Assembly: GCF_014698235.1 (NCBI RefSeq)
Contig: NZ_JACJSP010000010.1
Location: forward strand, 1 to 64,000
DNA from: Limnothrix sp. FACHB-406
GTDB lineage: Bacteria > Cyanobacteriota > Cyanobacteriia > CACIAM-69d
DNA: 64,000 nucleotides
Direction of reading: 5' to 3'
Below are positions 20,834 through 30,242 of the stretch, piece by piece (position 1 is the first letter of the stretch; each line of letters starts with the position of its first letter). The position numbers and the translations under genes are program-made. The notes beneath the pieces are model-generated. The model saw nothing but the letters and a program-made list of their open reading frames with translations, was not told the origin of the DNA and made no database searches.

Positions 20834-20863
20834 TAAAAATGGAGCCAGTTTTTACCTGACTCC
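20834..20863 (-). terminator. Intrinsic terminator of the TPR gene
   Basis: On the minus strand, GGAGTCAG (20863-20856) pairs with CTGGCTCC (20848-20841), with one mismatch and a 7-nt loop, followed by ATTTTTAATTG. It lies 41 bp after the stop of the TPR gene. Confidence 0.75.
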
Positions 20864-20903
20864 AATGCCAAAAAATCAATAAGACGTGATCCCAGCGCGA
20901 TCC

Positions 20904-21383
20904 CTAACTATCAAAGATCCAAGCTTTGATCCGCTGAAAGCCTTTGCTGTTGGGTTTTTGGGCGATCGCCTCTTCCAAATTTTTCTGAACTTCTTCGGCC
21001 GCGTCTTGGTCAATCAAAACCAACTGGCTGGCGATTTCCACCTGTTCTCGCACCCCTTTTTGGCCGTCTTCGATCATGGCAACAGCCAGATTTACACGGG
21101 CTTGGGCATCCTGGGGATTAAGTTTCACGGCTTTTTTAGCAGCTTTGAAAGCCAATCCCGCTTGATCAGTCAGCAGATACAGCCATGCCAAGCAAGTCCA
21201 AGGGGGGCTGCTTTTGGGGGCCCGATCGCACACGGACTTGAACAGCGGAATCAGCACAGCGGGATCTTCACCGGCTTGATAGCGATCGATGCCTTGCAAG
21301 AACAGTTCTTCGGCGGTTAACGTCGCGGAGTCAGTGGTTTCCGCATCCGCAAGTTCTGAAGTGACAACAGGAGTTTCGGCCAT
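20904..21383 (-). CDS. TPR-repeat protein
   Basis: A 159-residue soluble protein. After an acidic low-complexity start (about residues 1-22) it has helical repeats of tetratricopeptide type, clearest in PPWTCLAWLYLLTDQAGLAFKAAKKAVKLNPQDAQARVNLAVAMIEDG (about 60-107; consensus W-LG-Y-A-F-A-P). It probably serves as a protein-protein scaffold; the partner is unknown. The terminator directly downstream marks it as the last gene of its unit. Confidence 0.7.
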   Translation of the reverse strand: MAETPVVTSELADAETTDSATLTAEELFLQGIDRYQAGEDPAVLIPLFKSVCDRAPKSSPPWTCLAWLYLLTDQAGLAFKAAKKAVKLNPQDAQARVNLAVAMIEDGQKGVREQVEIASQLVLIDQDAAEEVQKNLEEAIAQKPNSKGFQRIKAWIFDS

Positions 21384-21690
21384 GGGTCAACCACGAAAAA
21401 GAATGAGGGTCAGTCCTGACGAACGATCGCCAACGGGAAGCAACCCGCCAGCACCGATCGCCCAAAGGCTTGGTCTTTGACCACTGTTGAAGGGTTGCGT
21501 TGCGCGCACAAAGTCGCGATCGCCCCGAAAACGGAATGGCAGGGATAATTCCGAATCCTAACGATACCAGCAAACGCGAAACGGCAATCCCGAAGGACTG
21601 CCGCCGCTGACAGAGGGGCGATCGATCGTCCCCCCAACGGGCCCCACCAAACTGATGAAACCCAGTTAAGGACAGGAGGCCCAGTTCAAA

Positions 21691-21765
21691 CCAACTCAAC
21701 TCAAGCTAAATCAGCTCAAGCTAAATCAACTCAAACTAAATCAACTCAAACTAAATCAACTCACT
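21691..21765. repeat. Tandem repeat of 15 bp, about five copies
   Basis: Units CTAAATCAACTCAAA and close variants at 21706-21720, 21721-21735, 21736-21750 and 21751-21765, preceded by a degenerate unit at 21691. They lie in the 412-bp gap between iscA and the TPR gene. A multiple of three keeps a frame open, but no start or protein context supports translation; the rest of the gap shows nothing. Confidence 0.8.
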
Positions 21766-21795
21766 CAACCAAAACCCAGTTAGGTTCAATCCCAA

Positions 21796-22155
21796 CTAGG
21801 CCGAAAAAGACTTCCCACAGCCGCAGGTTTGGGTAGCGTTCGGGTTGCGGAATTGGAACCCGCCGCCAATCAAAGCCGTGCTGTAGTCCAGTTCCAAACC
21901 ATAGAGATACAGCAAGCTTTTCGGATCACAAATCACCTTGAAATCGCCGTAATCAAACACATCGTCATCGGGGCGAATATTCGCTGCCGTCTCAAAGTCC
22001 ATCGTGTAAGACAAACCCGAACAACCGCCTCCCCGAACGCCAACTCGCAAGCAGAGGTCGCTTTGGCCTTGGCTCTGGCGCAGGTTGAGCAGGTGTTGGC
22101 GGGCCGACTCGCTAATTTGAATGCCTTGCTTGGCGGGAATGGTTGAAGTAGTCAT
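21796..22155 (-). CDS. iscA: Iron-sulfur cluster carrier of the IscA/ErpA type
   Basis: A 119-residue A-type Fe-S carrier. The three conserved cysteines are in RGGGCSGLSY and the C-terminal CGCGKSF. IQISESARQHLLNLR and KSLLYLYGLELDYSTALIGGGFQF are standard family blocks, close to cyanobacterial IscA1. It delivers Fe-S clusters to apo-proteins, important here because photosystem I, ferredoxin and ChlL/N/B all need them. The frame begins with TTG at 22164; ATG 22155 is chosen, with no strong SD. No suf genes are adjacent. Confidence 0.9.
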   Translation of the reverse strand: MTTSTIPAKQGIQISESARQHLLNLRQSQGQSDLCLRVGVRGGGCSGLSYTMDFETAANIRPDDDVFDYGDFKVICDPKSLLYLYGLELDYSTALIGGGFQFRNPNATQTCGCGKSFSA

Positions 22156-22762
22156 AGGGTTCAAAGGGCTGGGACTAGCAACTACCTGGGGATGGCTCCG
22201 TGGAGGAAGGCCCCAGAGTTTCGCGGAATCTGTGAAATCGATGAAATCTGATGAAATCTATTGTAAGCAACTCCTCCAGCTAATTTTCAGTAATTCCAGG
22301 AGGCTATAGGTTCTGGCGATGTGACGATCACTTAACGATCATCTAATGATCGTCCTCTTCCTGAATGCTCTGGGCTGAAACCACGGCAAAATAACCACGG
22401 TAAAATCAGCCCGCCGCAGGAAATCACAGCACAATCACCCCACCGTAGGGTCTGTCGTCAAATCCTCTGAAACCCTGATTCCACCGCTAACGGTTCTTGA
22501 AAGCCAAGGCCCTTAAGCCCCCTGTTGCGACGATCGGGGCACGGAAAATCAACCGTTCCTGCCTAATCCCAAGACATCACAACCGCCCCTAAAACCTACC
22601 GTATGGTTAAGCCACCGTTTCGTCAGGCTAGCGCTGATGCTGGGTTTGGCAAGTGCTAGTTGGGAAGAATTGCGATAATGGAACTGGAAAAGCTGTGTCA
22701 GAACGTGAAAATGGGGTGCGCACTGCTCTTTCCAATGCGCTGTGTTGTTGGGGATCTGGGAT
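22156..22762. other. Gene-free region between divergent genes
   Basis: About 600 bp between iscA and the 651-residue gene. It contains clustered ACGATCA words (22322-22352) and CCGC-rich stretches, but no open frame, RNA structure or promoter pair that could be defended. Confidence 0.35.
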
Positions 22763-24715
22763 ATGCAAAGTTTGCCAAAGGCGACGATCGAACGGTTAAC
22801 ACAACTTCCGTTGTTGCGAACCACTTGGCAGGGAGACCTGAGACCGGTTCATAGCCGTGCCCTCAATACCCGCGCAAACCATGATGCCCAAAGGCTCTGT
22901 GTGTTGTGGATGGATGTTAGTCAACCCTCGTTGCGCGCTTTGGAGCCGGTGACAGAAGAGGCGGGTTTCGGAGCGGTGGTGCGGGTTTTGCTGCAGGCCA
23001 TTGAACAACCCCGAGGACAACAGCCGCCGGGACGGCCCCAGCGGTTGGTGGTTTGCAACCGAGAATTGCAATTTTTCCTGCGCGGCGCACTGCAAGGGCT
23101 AGACATCAAGGTGGAATACGGCGCGAAGCTGCCTCTGGTTGATGATGTGGTGCAATCGCTGGAAGCCTATAACCCAGAATTGGAAGTGCGAGACATTTGG
23201 GATTCGCCCCACGCCAAACGGCTGGTTCAAGCAATTCGGGCCACCTGGCGATCGGCCCCTTGGATGTTGTTGGCTGAATACGAAGTGGTGGAAATTAAAT
23301 TTGAGCTGGATGAGCCACACCAGTTCTATCTATCCACTTTGGGCATGGAGGGGTTGGAGCTGGGATTGTTGCTCTATCGATCGCTGGAATCGTTGGAGAA
23401 ATTCCGCAAAGATATCATTAGCAGTCCCCATCGAGCAGAACCGCACAAGATGGAAGAGATCTTTCTGAATCAAGATTGTTTCTTCCTCACCTTCAATGAT
23501 CTTGAAGAGAGCGAAGCACCATCCTCCCAAAGCCCCATTCTGAGTGAATCGGCTTGGCCAGAATTGGGCAGCATTCATCCCCTTGAAGGAATGCGAGATC
23601 ATCTATCAGATGATGAATTGATGGTGATGGTCGTAATTTTGGAAGCGCTCAATCAGTTCATCAAGCGCAACAACAAAATCCTTTACGATGCTGACGATTT
23701 CCCAAGCCTCAAAAACCAATTTCGGATTCTGAATCCCTTAGCGAATCCTAATCCTGGCCAGAAGCGTAAACAGGACAACATTGCTGTCACGATTCAGACG
23801 CGCCCTGACGTGACCCTGCGATTGCTGGAATCGGTTGCGGATCCGGAATCCCTGGCGGCTCATTTGCTGATGCCCGATTTTATGGATGACTTGGATGAGG
23901 ATGCGGAGGGCATGGCCGCTTTGGAGCAGATCCAAAAATTGCTGTCCCTTGCATCGGGACGGGATGTTCCTCTGGGATTGGGCAATCCTAATTTGAATCC
24001 TGGCTATGTTCCCAGGGCGCTGAAATCGGCATCGTCTCAACAATTGTCATCGGGTTCACGCCACTATTCTCAGGAAATTGAGATGGATTGGTTGCCGGAG
24101 GGAACGTTGGTCAATTTGGAAACCAATTTGCCTCGGGTGACCTATGACATGATCCCGGATACTTTTCGATCGCCCTTGGTGGACTATCCCTTCACGCCAA
24201 ATAGTTTGACGGGTGGCGGTTCGGTGCAGGAAGGCCAGCAGAAAAAAGCTGGTTCTGGGAAGGCTGCTGGAAAGACTGCTGCTCAGTCGTCGAAGCGATC
24301 GCCCCAGAGTTTCCCGCTACTGGCTTTGCAAACCTCCCAACCCAAGGCCAAGGCGTTGATTGATGAAGTGCTGAGTCAAGATCGCCCGATCGCGATGGGG
24401 GTAATGTCGAGTTATGACCAGTTTGATCAGGCTTACGATTTATTGGTGCTTTACACGGCGCAAGGTCGTTTGCTGGGGGTGAATGTTTATTGGCAAGATG
24501 ACCCGTTCGATCTCGCATTGATTGAAGACTGGCACAAACGAACCAAGGCGGCGGGAAATCGCTGCTCGGTGGCGGTGTTTAAGGGAGCCACGGGCAAGAA
24601 TCGCGGCATGGTTGATCCATTAGATCTGATGCGGTTGTGGGATATCCATGTGTTGAGCATGGAAGATTTGCTCCGATCGGCAGTGCAGGCTCAAATTGCA
24701 AGGGAGAAGGCCTAG
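22763..24715 (+). CDS. Large conserved hypothetical protein (possibly DUF6930-like C-terminus)
   Basis: About 650 residues. The N-terminal half has blocks such as RLCVLWMDVSQPSLRALEP, and WRSAPWMLLAEYEVVEIKF resembles plant-type DUFs with a mixed alpha/beta fold. A low-complexity linker (about residues 505-530, rich in G, K, A, S) leads to a C-terminal domain with RPIAMGVMSSYDQFDQAYDL, LLGVNVYWQDDPFDLALIEDW and VLSMEDLLRSA. No catalytic signature or membrane segment is recognised. ATG 22763 is preferred over GTG 22742, with GGGGAT upstream. It probably belongs to a cyanobacteria-specific family; the domain name is from memory and uncertain. Confidence 0.7.
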   Translation: MQSLPKATIERLTQLPLLRTTWQGDLRPVHSRALNTRANHDAQRLCVLWMDVSQPSLRALEPVTEEAGFGAVVRVLLQAIEQPRGQQPPGRPQRLVVCNRELQFFLRGALQGLDIKVEYGAKLPLVDDVVQSLEAYNPELEVRDIWDSPHAKRLVQAIRATWRSAPWMLLAEYEVVEIKFELDEPHQFYLSTLGMEGLELGLLLYRSLESLEKFRKDIISSPHRAEPHKMEEIFLNQDCFFLTFNDLEESEAPSSQSPILSESAWPELGSIHPLEGMRDHLSDDELMVMVVILEALNQFIKRNNKILYDADDFPSLKNQFRILNPLANPNPGQKRKQDNIAVTIQTRPDVTLRLLESVADPESLAAHLLMPDFMDDLDEDAEGMAALEQIQKLLSLASGRDVPLGLGNPNLNPGYVPRALKSASSQQLSSGSRHYSQEIEMDWLPEGTLVNLETNLPRVTYDMIPDTFRSPLVDYPFTPNSLTGGGSVQEGQQKKAGSGKAAGKTAAQSSKRSPQSFPLLALQTSQPKAKALIDEVLSQDRPIAMGVMSSYDQFDQAYDLLVLYTAQGRLLGVNVYWQDDPFDLALIEDWHKRTKAAGNRCSVAVFKGATGKNRGMVDPLDLMRLWDIHVLSMEDLLRSAVQAQIAREKA

Positions 24716-24848
24716 GGGCGACGGAAGCGGGCAACGGCGATGTTACAATCCGTTAATATTTTGAGCGATCGAGTTGGGTTAACCGTTCCAGGAACCCGCC
24801 GCCCGATCGCCCCTACTCACCCGATGCACAGAAGGATTTGAGGCAGCC

Positions 24849-26300
24849 ATGCGAGTCGCGATCGTGGGAGCCGGATTAGCCGGATTAGCCACCGCCGTGG
24901 ATCTAGTCGATGCGGGCCATGAAGTGGAAATCTTTGAGGCCCGCAACTTTGTTGGCGGCAAGGTTGGCAGTTGGGTTGATGCAGACGGTAACCATGTGGA
25001 GATGGGCTTGCACGTCTTCTTTGGCTGCTATGAAAACCTGTTTGGCTTGATGAAAAAGGTGGGAGCCTTTGAAAATCTGTTGCTGAAGGAGCATACCCAC
25101 ACCTTCGTGAATCGGGGTGGCAATTTGGGCGAGCTGGATTTTCGCTTCCCGATCGGGGCCCCTTTCAACGGTCTGAAGGCTTTTTTCACCACTTCGCAAC
25201 TGTCGGTTGCCGACAAGCTGGCTAACTCGATCGCCCTGGGAACCAGCCCGATCGTCCGGGGATTGGTGGACTTCAAGGGCGCAATGAAAACGATCCGTGA
25301 GCTGGATCGGGTCAGCTTTGCCGACTGGTTTCGCAGCCACGGCGGCTCCGACGGCAGCTTGAAGCGGATGTGGAACCCGATCGCCTACGCCCTCGGCTTC
25401 ATCGACACCGAAAATATTTCGGCGCGGTGTATGCTCACCATCTTCCAATTCTTCGCCGCCAAGACCGAAGCTTCGGTGTTGCGGATGCTGGCCGGCTCGC
25501 CCGATGAATATTTGCACAAGCCGATCGTGAAATACATCACCGATCGGGGCGGCAAAATTCACCTGCGTCGCCGCATTCGGGAAGTGCAATACACCGAAAG
25601 CAGCAACGGCGAAATCCGCGTCACGGGCCTCGATGTGGCCGACGGGGAAGCCACCGAGCGCATCACGGCCGATGCCTACGTGGCCGCCTGCGACATCCCC
25701 GGAATTCAGCGCCTGTTGCCGGAATCCTGGCGCAAAATTCCCGAATTCGACAACATCTATAAGCTGGAAGCCGTGCCCGTGGCCACGGTGCAGTTGCGGT
25801 TCGATGGCTGGGTCACGGAAATGCAAGATCCCGAAGCCATGAAGGATCTGAGCAAAGCACGGGGCTTGGATAACTTGCTCTATTCGGCCGATGCGGATTT
25901 TTCTTGTTTCGCGGACTTGGCCCTCACCAGCCCCAAAGACTACTACCGCGAGGGCCAAGGCTCCCTGCTGCAATTGGTGTTGACTCCCGGCGACCCGTTC
26001 ATCAAAAAGTCCAACGAGGAAACGGTGCAGCATGTCCTCAAGCAAGTCCACGACCTGTTCCCCTCGTCGCGCAGCCTGAATCTGGTGTGGTCGGGGGTGG
26101 TGAAGCTGGCCCAATCGCTGTACCGCGAAGGGCCGGGCATGGATCCCTATCGCCCCAACCAAAAGACCTCGATCGAGAACTTCTTCTTGGCCGGCAGCTA
26201 CACCATGCAGGACTACATCGACAGCATGGAGGGCGCAACTCTCTCGGGCAAACAGGCCGCGAAGGCGCTGTTAAGCACCAAACTCCCGATCGCGGCCTAG
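24849..26300 (+). CDS. crtQ: Zeta-carotene desaturase (plant-type)
   Basis: A 483-residue FAD enzyme that desaturates zeta-carotene to lycopene in the poly-cis carotenoid pathway. The dinucleotide motif [20 protein letters not shown] opens it. [58 protein letters not shown] and [15 protein letters not shown] are diagnostic of CrtQ/ZDS rather than phytoene desaturase. The C-terminal FAD block is [18 protein letters not shown]. Full length. GAGG lies 6 nt before the ATG. With CruP in this window it adds to carotenoid-related functions, although the two genes are far apart. Confidence 0.96.
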   Translation: MRVAIVGAGLAGLATAVDLVDAGHEVEIFEARNFVGGKVGSWVDADGNHVEMGLHVFFGCYENLFGLMKKVGAFENLLLKEHTHTFVNRGGNLGELDFRFPIGAPFNGLKAFFTTSQLSVADKLANSIALGTSPIVRGLVDFKGAMKTIRELDRVSFADWFRSHGGSDGSLKRMWNPIAYALGFIDTENISARCMLTIFQFFAAKTEASVLRMLAGSPDEYLHKPIVKYITDRGGKIHLRRRIREVQYTESSNGEIRVTGLDVADGEATERITADAYVAACDIPGIQRLLPESWRKIPEFDNIYKLEAVPVATVQLRFDGWVTEMQDPEAMKDLSKARGLDNLLYSADADFSCFADLALTSPKDYYREGQGSLLQLVLTPGDPFIKKSNEETVQHVLKQVHDLFPSSRSLNLVWSGVVKLAQSLYREGPGMDPYRPNQKTSIENFFLAGSYTMQDYIDSMEGATLSGKQAAKALLSTKLPIAA

Positions 26301-26582
26301 CCATCGGCTGCCCATGATGGGGTTGATGGGGTCATCCTCGGGCAACCGGGGGTAACCGGGCGATCGGGTCATGCCTTCAAGTGCTGATCGCAGCAACGTG
26401 TGGGGTGGTTAATGGCCACCCTCCAGGTTCAACAGTTTTGATCGTGCAGAAGTGTTGATTGTGCAGACGATTCAGACCAGTTCAGGCCAGTTCTGAACCC
26501 ACTTTTCTGCATCTCAAAATTCTGGTGTCAAAATAAATCAATTGGTTATAAATCAATTGGTTGCAAGCACGGTGATGTTCAC

Positions 26583-27155
26583 ATGCTAGAAACCCTGACC
26601 GCCCCGATCGCCCTGGCAGACTTTTTGGAGTTGCCAGAAACCCAACCAGCGAGTGAATATATCGACGGGCAAATCCTGCAAAAACCCATGCCCAAAGGAA
26701 AACATAGCCGAATCCAAAGCAAGTTGACTGCGTTCATCAATGCAGTAACGGAACCCTTAAAGTCAGCCAGTGCATTTACCGAATTGCGTTGCACCTTTGA
26801 TGGGCGCTCGATCGTGCCGGATATTGCTGTCTTTTCTTGGGAACGGATTCCCAAAGATGAATCGGGTGAAATTGCCGATCGATTTCTGCTGGCTCCCGAT
26901 TGGGTGGTGGAGATTCTGTCTCCTGATCAAAGCCATGCCCAATTGTTTAAAAAACTACGCCATTGCTTTCAGCACGGAACGATCGCTGGTTGGATTATTG
27001 ATCCTGCAAACAAAGCGGTGATGATCTATCGGCCGGGTCAAGAGGCACTTTTGTTTGATTTAGAAGAAATGCCCGATCGCCCCTTGCCCATTCCAGAATT
27101 TGTTGGAGAGCTGACCCTCACCTCAGAAGTTTTATTTAGTTGGCTGGCACTCTGA
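26583..27155 (+). CDS. Uma2-family (DUF820) PD-(D/E)xK nuclease-fold protein
   Basis: A 190-residue protein typical of the large cyanobacterial Uma2 family. It starts with a family-like ALADFLELPETQPASEYIDGQIL. The restriction-endonuclease-like core has the acidic residue in RSIVPDIAVFSW and the E in DWVVEILSPDQS, then KLRHCFQHGTIAGWIIDP and VMIYRPGQ. The family is often multicopy and its cellular role is not established; some members are linked to mobile DNA. It stands alone here, 280 bp after crtQ. Confidence 0.88.
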   Translation: MLETLTAPIALADFLELPETQPASEYIDGQILQKPMPKGKHSRIQSKLTAFINAVTEPLKSASAFTELRCTFDGRSIVPDIAVFSWERIPKDESGEIADRFLLAPDWVVEILSPDQSHAQLFKKLRHCFQHGTIAGWIIDPANKAVMIYRPGQEALLFDLEEMPDRPLPIPEFVGELTLTSEVLFSWLAL

Positions 27156-27289
27156 AACTGCGAAGAATGCCAAGAATGTCAAGAATTCAAATTCTTCAAA
27201 TCCTGCAATTTCTTGTCCAGCCTTTGCCTAGAACCATTTGCCTAGAACAATTGGTACGACAGATTGCAGATGTCATAAAATAACGATTC

Positions 27290-27306
27290 GGTGGGCATTG
27301 CCCACC
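27290..27306. repeat. Dispersed palindrome GTGGGCATTGCCCAC
   Basis: A perfect 15-bp palindrome (one central base), flanked by CTAC, identical in core to the ends of the element at 56601-56735. Such GGGTGGGC(A/T)TGCCCACCC words are common dispersed repeats in cyanobacterial intergenic DNA. Confidence 0.8.
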
Positions 27307-27352
27307 CTACGGGCTAAGGTTCACCATTAGTTAACTCACCGTTAATTAACTA

Positions 27353-27907
27353 TTAATTCACCAGTTTCTGTTGGGCTTGCCGTTGCTTTTTGCGTTCCAC
27401 CATGGCTGATAAATGCCGTCGCAACAGAGCGCTACCTTGCAAATTCTGATTTTCTAAATATAAATCTCCCGCCTTCACCAACCGAGGAACGGCTTCATTG
27501 TCATTGAGCAAATTGGCCAAGGCCAGACCCCAGTTATGGTAAGCCTCCGGCCAATTGGGTGCTAATTCTAGGGCCGTTGCAAATCGCTCACCGGCTGCTC
27601 GGTAGTCCCCTTGCGTAAACAACGTTTGTCCTTGATTGAAAGCCGCGATCGCCTTAGGAATTCGATCGCCGTTCTCTGTTGGCAAGGGAACCGCCTCCGT
27701 GAACAAAATCGATCGGCTACCCTGGCCGCGATAGGCCCAAATCATAATCCCTAAAGAGCCACCCAACACCGCACCAATTACGCCAAACCAAAGGGCAAAG
27801 TCTCCCCACTCCAAGCCCAGGCGATCGAGCAATGGGGAGTCAACCACTGCCGTGAGTGCTGTCATGAGTGTTGTCATCACTGCTGTCATTACCCCGATTA
27901 TGATCAT
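27353..27907 (-). CDS. Membrane-anchored TPR protein
   Basis: 184 residues. A hydrophobic N-terminus is followed by a clear transmembrane helix at about 39-60 (WFGVIGAVLGGSLGIMIWAY). A soluble domain with TPR-like helices follows (AIAAFNQGQTLFTQGDYRAAGERFATALELAPNWPEAYHNWGLALANLL, about 86-134), ending in a basic tail (about 169-184). The first 20 codons are a near-repetitive run of ATG/ACT/GTC triplets, which makes the true start uncertain; several in-frame ATGs exist. Probably a cytoplasmic-face scaffold; partner unknown. Confidence 0.7.
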   Translation of the reverse strand: MIIIGVMTAVMTTLMTALTAVVDSPLLDRLGLEWGDFALWFGVIGAVLGGSLGIMIWAYRGQGSRSILFTEAVPLPTENGDRIPKAIAAFNQGQTLFTQGDYRAAGERFATALELAPNWPEAYHNWGLALANLLNDNEAVPRLVKAGDLYLENQNLQGSALLRRHLSAMVERKKQRQAQQKLVN

Positions 27908-28000
27908 TGATGGATGAATTTGCTGAATTTGACGAATGAATCTGATTCGTCGGTTCCATAGACCAATTTCTAATCAGTTTAAAACCAATCAGAAACGAAT

Positions 28001-28035
28001 AGAGCCAAGGGATAACTCGATCCTCCCTTGGCTCT
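28001..28035 (-). terminator. Strong hairpin downstream of the DUF2811 gene
   Basis: AGAGCCAAGGG (28001-28011) and CCCTTGGCTCT (28025-28035) form a perfect 11-bp stem with a 13-nt loop. On the minus strand the tail is ATTCGTTTCTG, a weak T-tract. Most likely the transcript end of the small gene at 28164-28364. Confidence 0.6.
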
Positions 28036-28163
28036 GCAATATTGAGTTTCATCTCTGGAGCTTTATCACTGGAGCTTCAACTTTTCAATTGAAGGCTGAT
28101 TGCGATGGTTAATGCTGTTGCCTTCCTGATCGCCCGATCGCAGGCCAAGCCGAGCCAAAACCC

Positions 28164-28364
28164 CTAAGCCGGTTGGCGAAACAGCGTTGATAGATAAACC
28201 CGCGACACCCGCCGATCGCTCTCCCCGTTTTGCAACAGAAAAAGCGACAACGCCGCTGCAAACACCCGGTTCAAATCCCAGTCGGGATGCACTTCCAAAT
28301 AATCCTTAAGGGCTTCGTGGAGTTCTTCAGGAATTTCCGCCACGATGCTAACTGTGCCACTCAT
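28164..28364 (-). CDS. DUF2811 small protein
   Basis: A 66-residue cyanobacterial protein of the DUF2811 family. Its pattern is IVAEIPEELHEALKDYLEVH, DWDLNRVFAAALSLFLLQNG and RRVSRVYLSTLFRQ. It resembles a ribbon-helix-helix-like small fold, but DNA binding is not shown. The frame is open to 28427, but the family starts at MSGTVSIVAE, so ATG 28364 is chosen (GGGG about 8 nt upstream). Function unknown. Confidence 0.8.
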   Translation of the reverse strand: MSGTVSIVAEIPEELHEALKDYLEVHPDWDLNRVFAAALSLFLLQNGESDRRVSRVYLSTLFRQPA

Positions 28365-28459
28365 CGGCAAAACCCCAGCCACATTGGTAAGCGGCAACAT
28401 TGTGCGCCAGGCTCCCGGCGATGTCAATGCTGCGAAATATTGCGATCCAGTTCAAAAAC

Positions 28460-28540
28460 TCAGAATTTTTTCTGAATAGCACATATTTTTACTCATTTAA
28501 TTTACATAAAGTCATGAAAAATCGCCTTTTATGAGAAGTC
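28460..28540. other. AT-rich block next to the DnaA-box cluster
   Basis: About 80 bp with unusually many A and T (including ATATTTTTACTCATTTAATTT), in contrast to its surroundings. Together with the DnaA-box-like sites 60 bp away it resembles a DNA unwinding element. It could equally be the promoter region of the DUF2811 gene. Confidence 0.4.
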
Positions 28541-28600
28541 GGGCGATCGTCCAAAACAATCCCCAACTGAACGACAAACCGTATCGTTGGCGACATAGCC

Positions 28601-28663
28601 TGTGGAAAACTCCGTCATTTCTGTGGAAAACTTGGGGGTCTTCTGTGGAAAACCTGTGGAAAA
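28601..28663. promoter_or_regulatory. Cluster of four DnaA-box-like sites (TTTTCCACA)
   Basis: Four exact copies of TGTGGAAAA (complement TTTTCCACA) at 28601-28609, 28622-28630, 28644-28652 and 28655-28663, all in one orientation. Start spacings are 21, 22 and 11 bp, close to whole helical turns. TTTTCCACA is the consensus reported for DnaA boxes at the Synechococcus origin. The cluster lies about 100 bp upstream of trpB and next to an AT-rich block. It may be an origin, a DnaA titration site or a DnaA-controlled promoter. Confidence 0.65.
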
Positions 28664-28763
28664 CTTTCCCCCAAGATAAGAATTTCCCCTTTGCAAAATG
28701 ATTTGTATCCTCAGAAATCCTAACCGGGGGCCTTGGATCGTCAGCCCAGCGCCCAATGCGATA

Positions 28764-30029
28764 ATGGAGGTGTTGAATTCAGCCCAGCTAGTCGTGACCG
28801 TAACCCCGCTCCGTTCCGCCACCTTCAATGCCCAAGTGCCCGATGCCCTCGGCCGGTTTGGCCAGTTCGGCGGCAAATACGTTCCCGAAACCCTGATGCC
28901 CGCCCTGGCTGAGTTGGAGCGGGCCTACGAGCACTATCGGCACGATCCAGACTTTCAAGCGGAACTGCAAGGGTTGCTTCAGGACTATGTGGGTCGCCCC
29001 AGCCCGCTCTACTTTGCCGAGCGACTGACGCAGCACTACGCCCGCCCCGACGGCAGCGGCCCGCAAATTTACCTGAAGCGCGAAGACCTGAACCACACGG
29101 GCGCACACAAAATTAACAACGCGATCGCCCAAGCCCTCCTGGCCAAGCGGATGGGCAAACAGCGGATCATTGCCGAAACCGGAGCCGGTCAACACGGCGT
29201 GGCCACGGCCACCGTTTGCGCCCGCTTTGGCCTCGATTGCGTGATTTACATGGGCATCCATGACATGGAGCGTCAGGCCCTGAACGTGTTCCGCATGAAG
29301 CTGATGGGTGCAGAAGTGCGACCCGTGGAAGCGGGAACCGGCACGCTGAAGGATGCCACCTCGGAAGCGATTCGCGACTGGGTGACCAACGTGGAAACCA
29401 CCCACTACATCCTGGGTTCCGTGGCTGGCCCCCACCCTTACCCGATGATGGTGCGCGACTTCCACGCCATCATTGGTCAGGAAACCCGCCAACAGTGCCA
29501 AGCCAAATGGGGCGGACTGCCAGATATTTTGCTGGCCTGCGTCGGCGGTGGCTCCAATGCTATGGGGCTGTTCCATGAGTTCGTGACGGAACCAACCGTG
29601 CGGATGATTGGCGTGGAAGCGGCCGGCGAGGGAGCCGAAACCGAAAAGCACGCGGCTACCTTGACCAAGGGCCGGGTGGGCGTGTTGCATGGGGCCATGA
29701 GCTATTTGCTGCAAGATGGCGACGGCCAGGTCATTGAGGCCCACTCAATCAGTGCTGGGTTGGACTATCCCGGTGTGGGCCCGGAACATGCCTACTTGAA
29801 GGATGCGGGACGTGCGGAATACTACAGCGTGACGGATCAGGAGGCGTTGGATGCCTTCCAGCGGGTGTCGCGTCTGGAGGGAATTATCCCGGCGCTGGAA
29901 ACAGCCCACGCCTTTGCCCATCTGGAAAAACTTTGCCCGACCTTGGAAGGTAGCCCCAAAATTGTGATTAATTGTTCGGGCCGGGGCGATAAAGATGTGC
30001 AAACGGTGGCTAAGGTGTTGATGCCTTAG
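28764..30029 (+). CDS. trpB: Tryptophan synthase beta chain
   Basis: About 421 residues. It joins indole and serine to make tryptophan, using PLP. The PLP lysine is in [20 protein letters not shown]. Other blocks are [39 protein letters not shown], the phosphate-binding [12 protein letters not shown] and the C-terminal [13 protein letters not shown]. It is full length and of the TrpB1 type that pairs with TrpA. The frame is open from 28698. ATG 28764 is my choice, but a downstream GTG (28794) before [13 protein letters not shown] is also possible. trpA is not adjacent. The upstream DnaA-box cluster may affect its expression. Confidence 0.94.
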   Translation: MEVLNSAQLVVTVTPLRSATFNAQVPDALGRFGQFGGKYVPETLMPALAELERAYEHYRHDPDFQAELQGLLQDYVGRPSPLYFAERLTQHYARPDGSGPQIYLKREDLNHTGAHKINNAIAQALLAKRMGKQRIIAETGAGQHGVATATVCARFGLDCVIYMGIHDMERQALNVFRMKLMGAEVRPVEAGTGTLKDATSEAIRDWVTNVETTHYILGSVAGPHPYPMMVRDFHAIIGQETRQQCQAKWGGLPDILLACVGGGSNAMGLFHEFVTEPTVRMIGVEAAGEGAETEKHAATLTKGRVGVLHGAMSYLLQDGDGQVIEAHSISAGLDYPGVGPEHAYLKDAGRAEYYSVTDQEALDAFQRVSRLEGIIPALETAHAFAHLEKLCPTLEGSPKIVINCSGRGDKDVQTVAKVLMP

Positions 30030-30090
30030 GCCTGGTTGGCACACCCGATCGCTGGGGACGGGAATGGCTGATTTTCTGAGCCACATCCGT

Positions 30091-30113
30091 GGGGGCGTAC
30101 AGCGGTACGCCCC
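30091..30113. repeat. Dispersed palindrome GGGGCGTAC-AGCG-GTACGCCCC
   Basis: A 9-bp perfect stem with a 4-nt loop, followed by CTAC. It is a typical short interspersed palindromic repeat of cyanobacterial intergenic DNA, located between trpB and the sulfotransferase gene. It may double as the trpB transcript end. Confidence 0.7.
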
Positions 30114-30132
30114 TACCCGGATGCCTTCTACT

Positions 30133-30171
30133 CCCGAGGTTTTGCCCCGAGATTTTGCCCCGAGATTTTGT
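30133..30171. repeat. 13-bp tandem repeat, three copies
   Basis: CCCGAGGTTTTGC, CCCGAGATTTTGC and CCCGAGATTTTGT lie back to back, 70 bp upstream of the sulfotransferase start. It looks like slippage; no function is evident. Confidence 0.7.
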
Positions 30172-30242
30172 AAAGGGCGACGGCCAAATCAGGGAAGCAT
30201 CGCCACCGCCAAAACCGCACGAGGGCGAGAGTTGCAACAACC

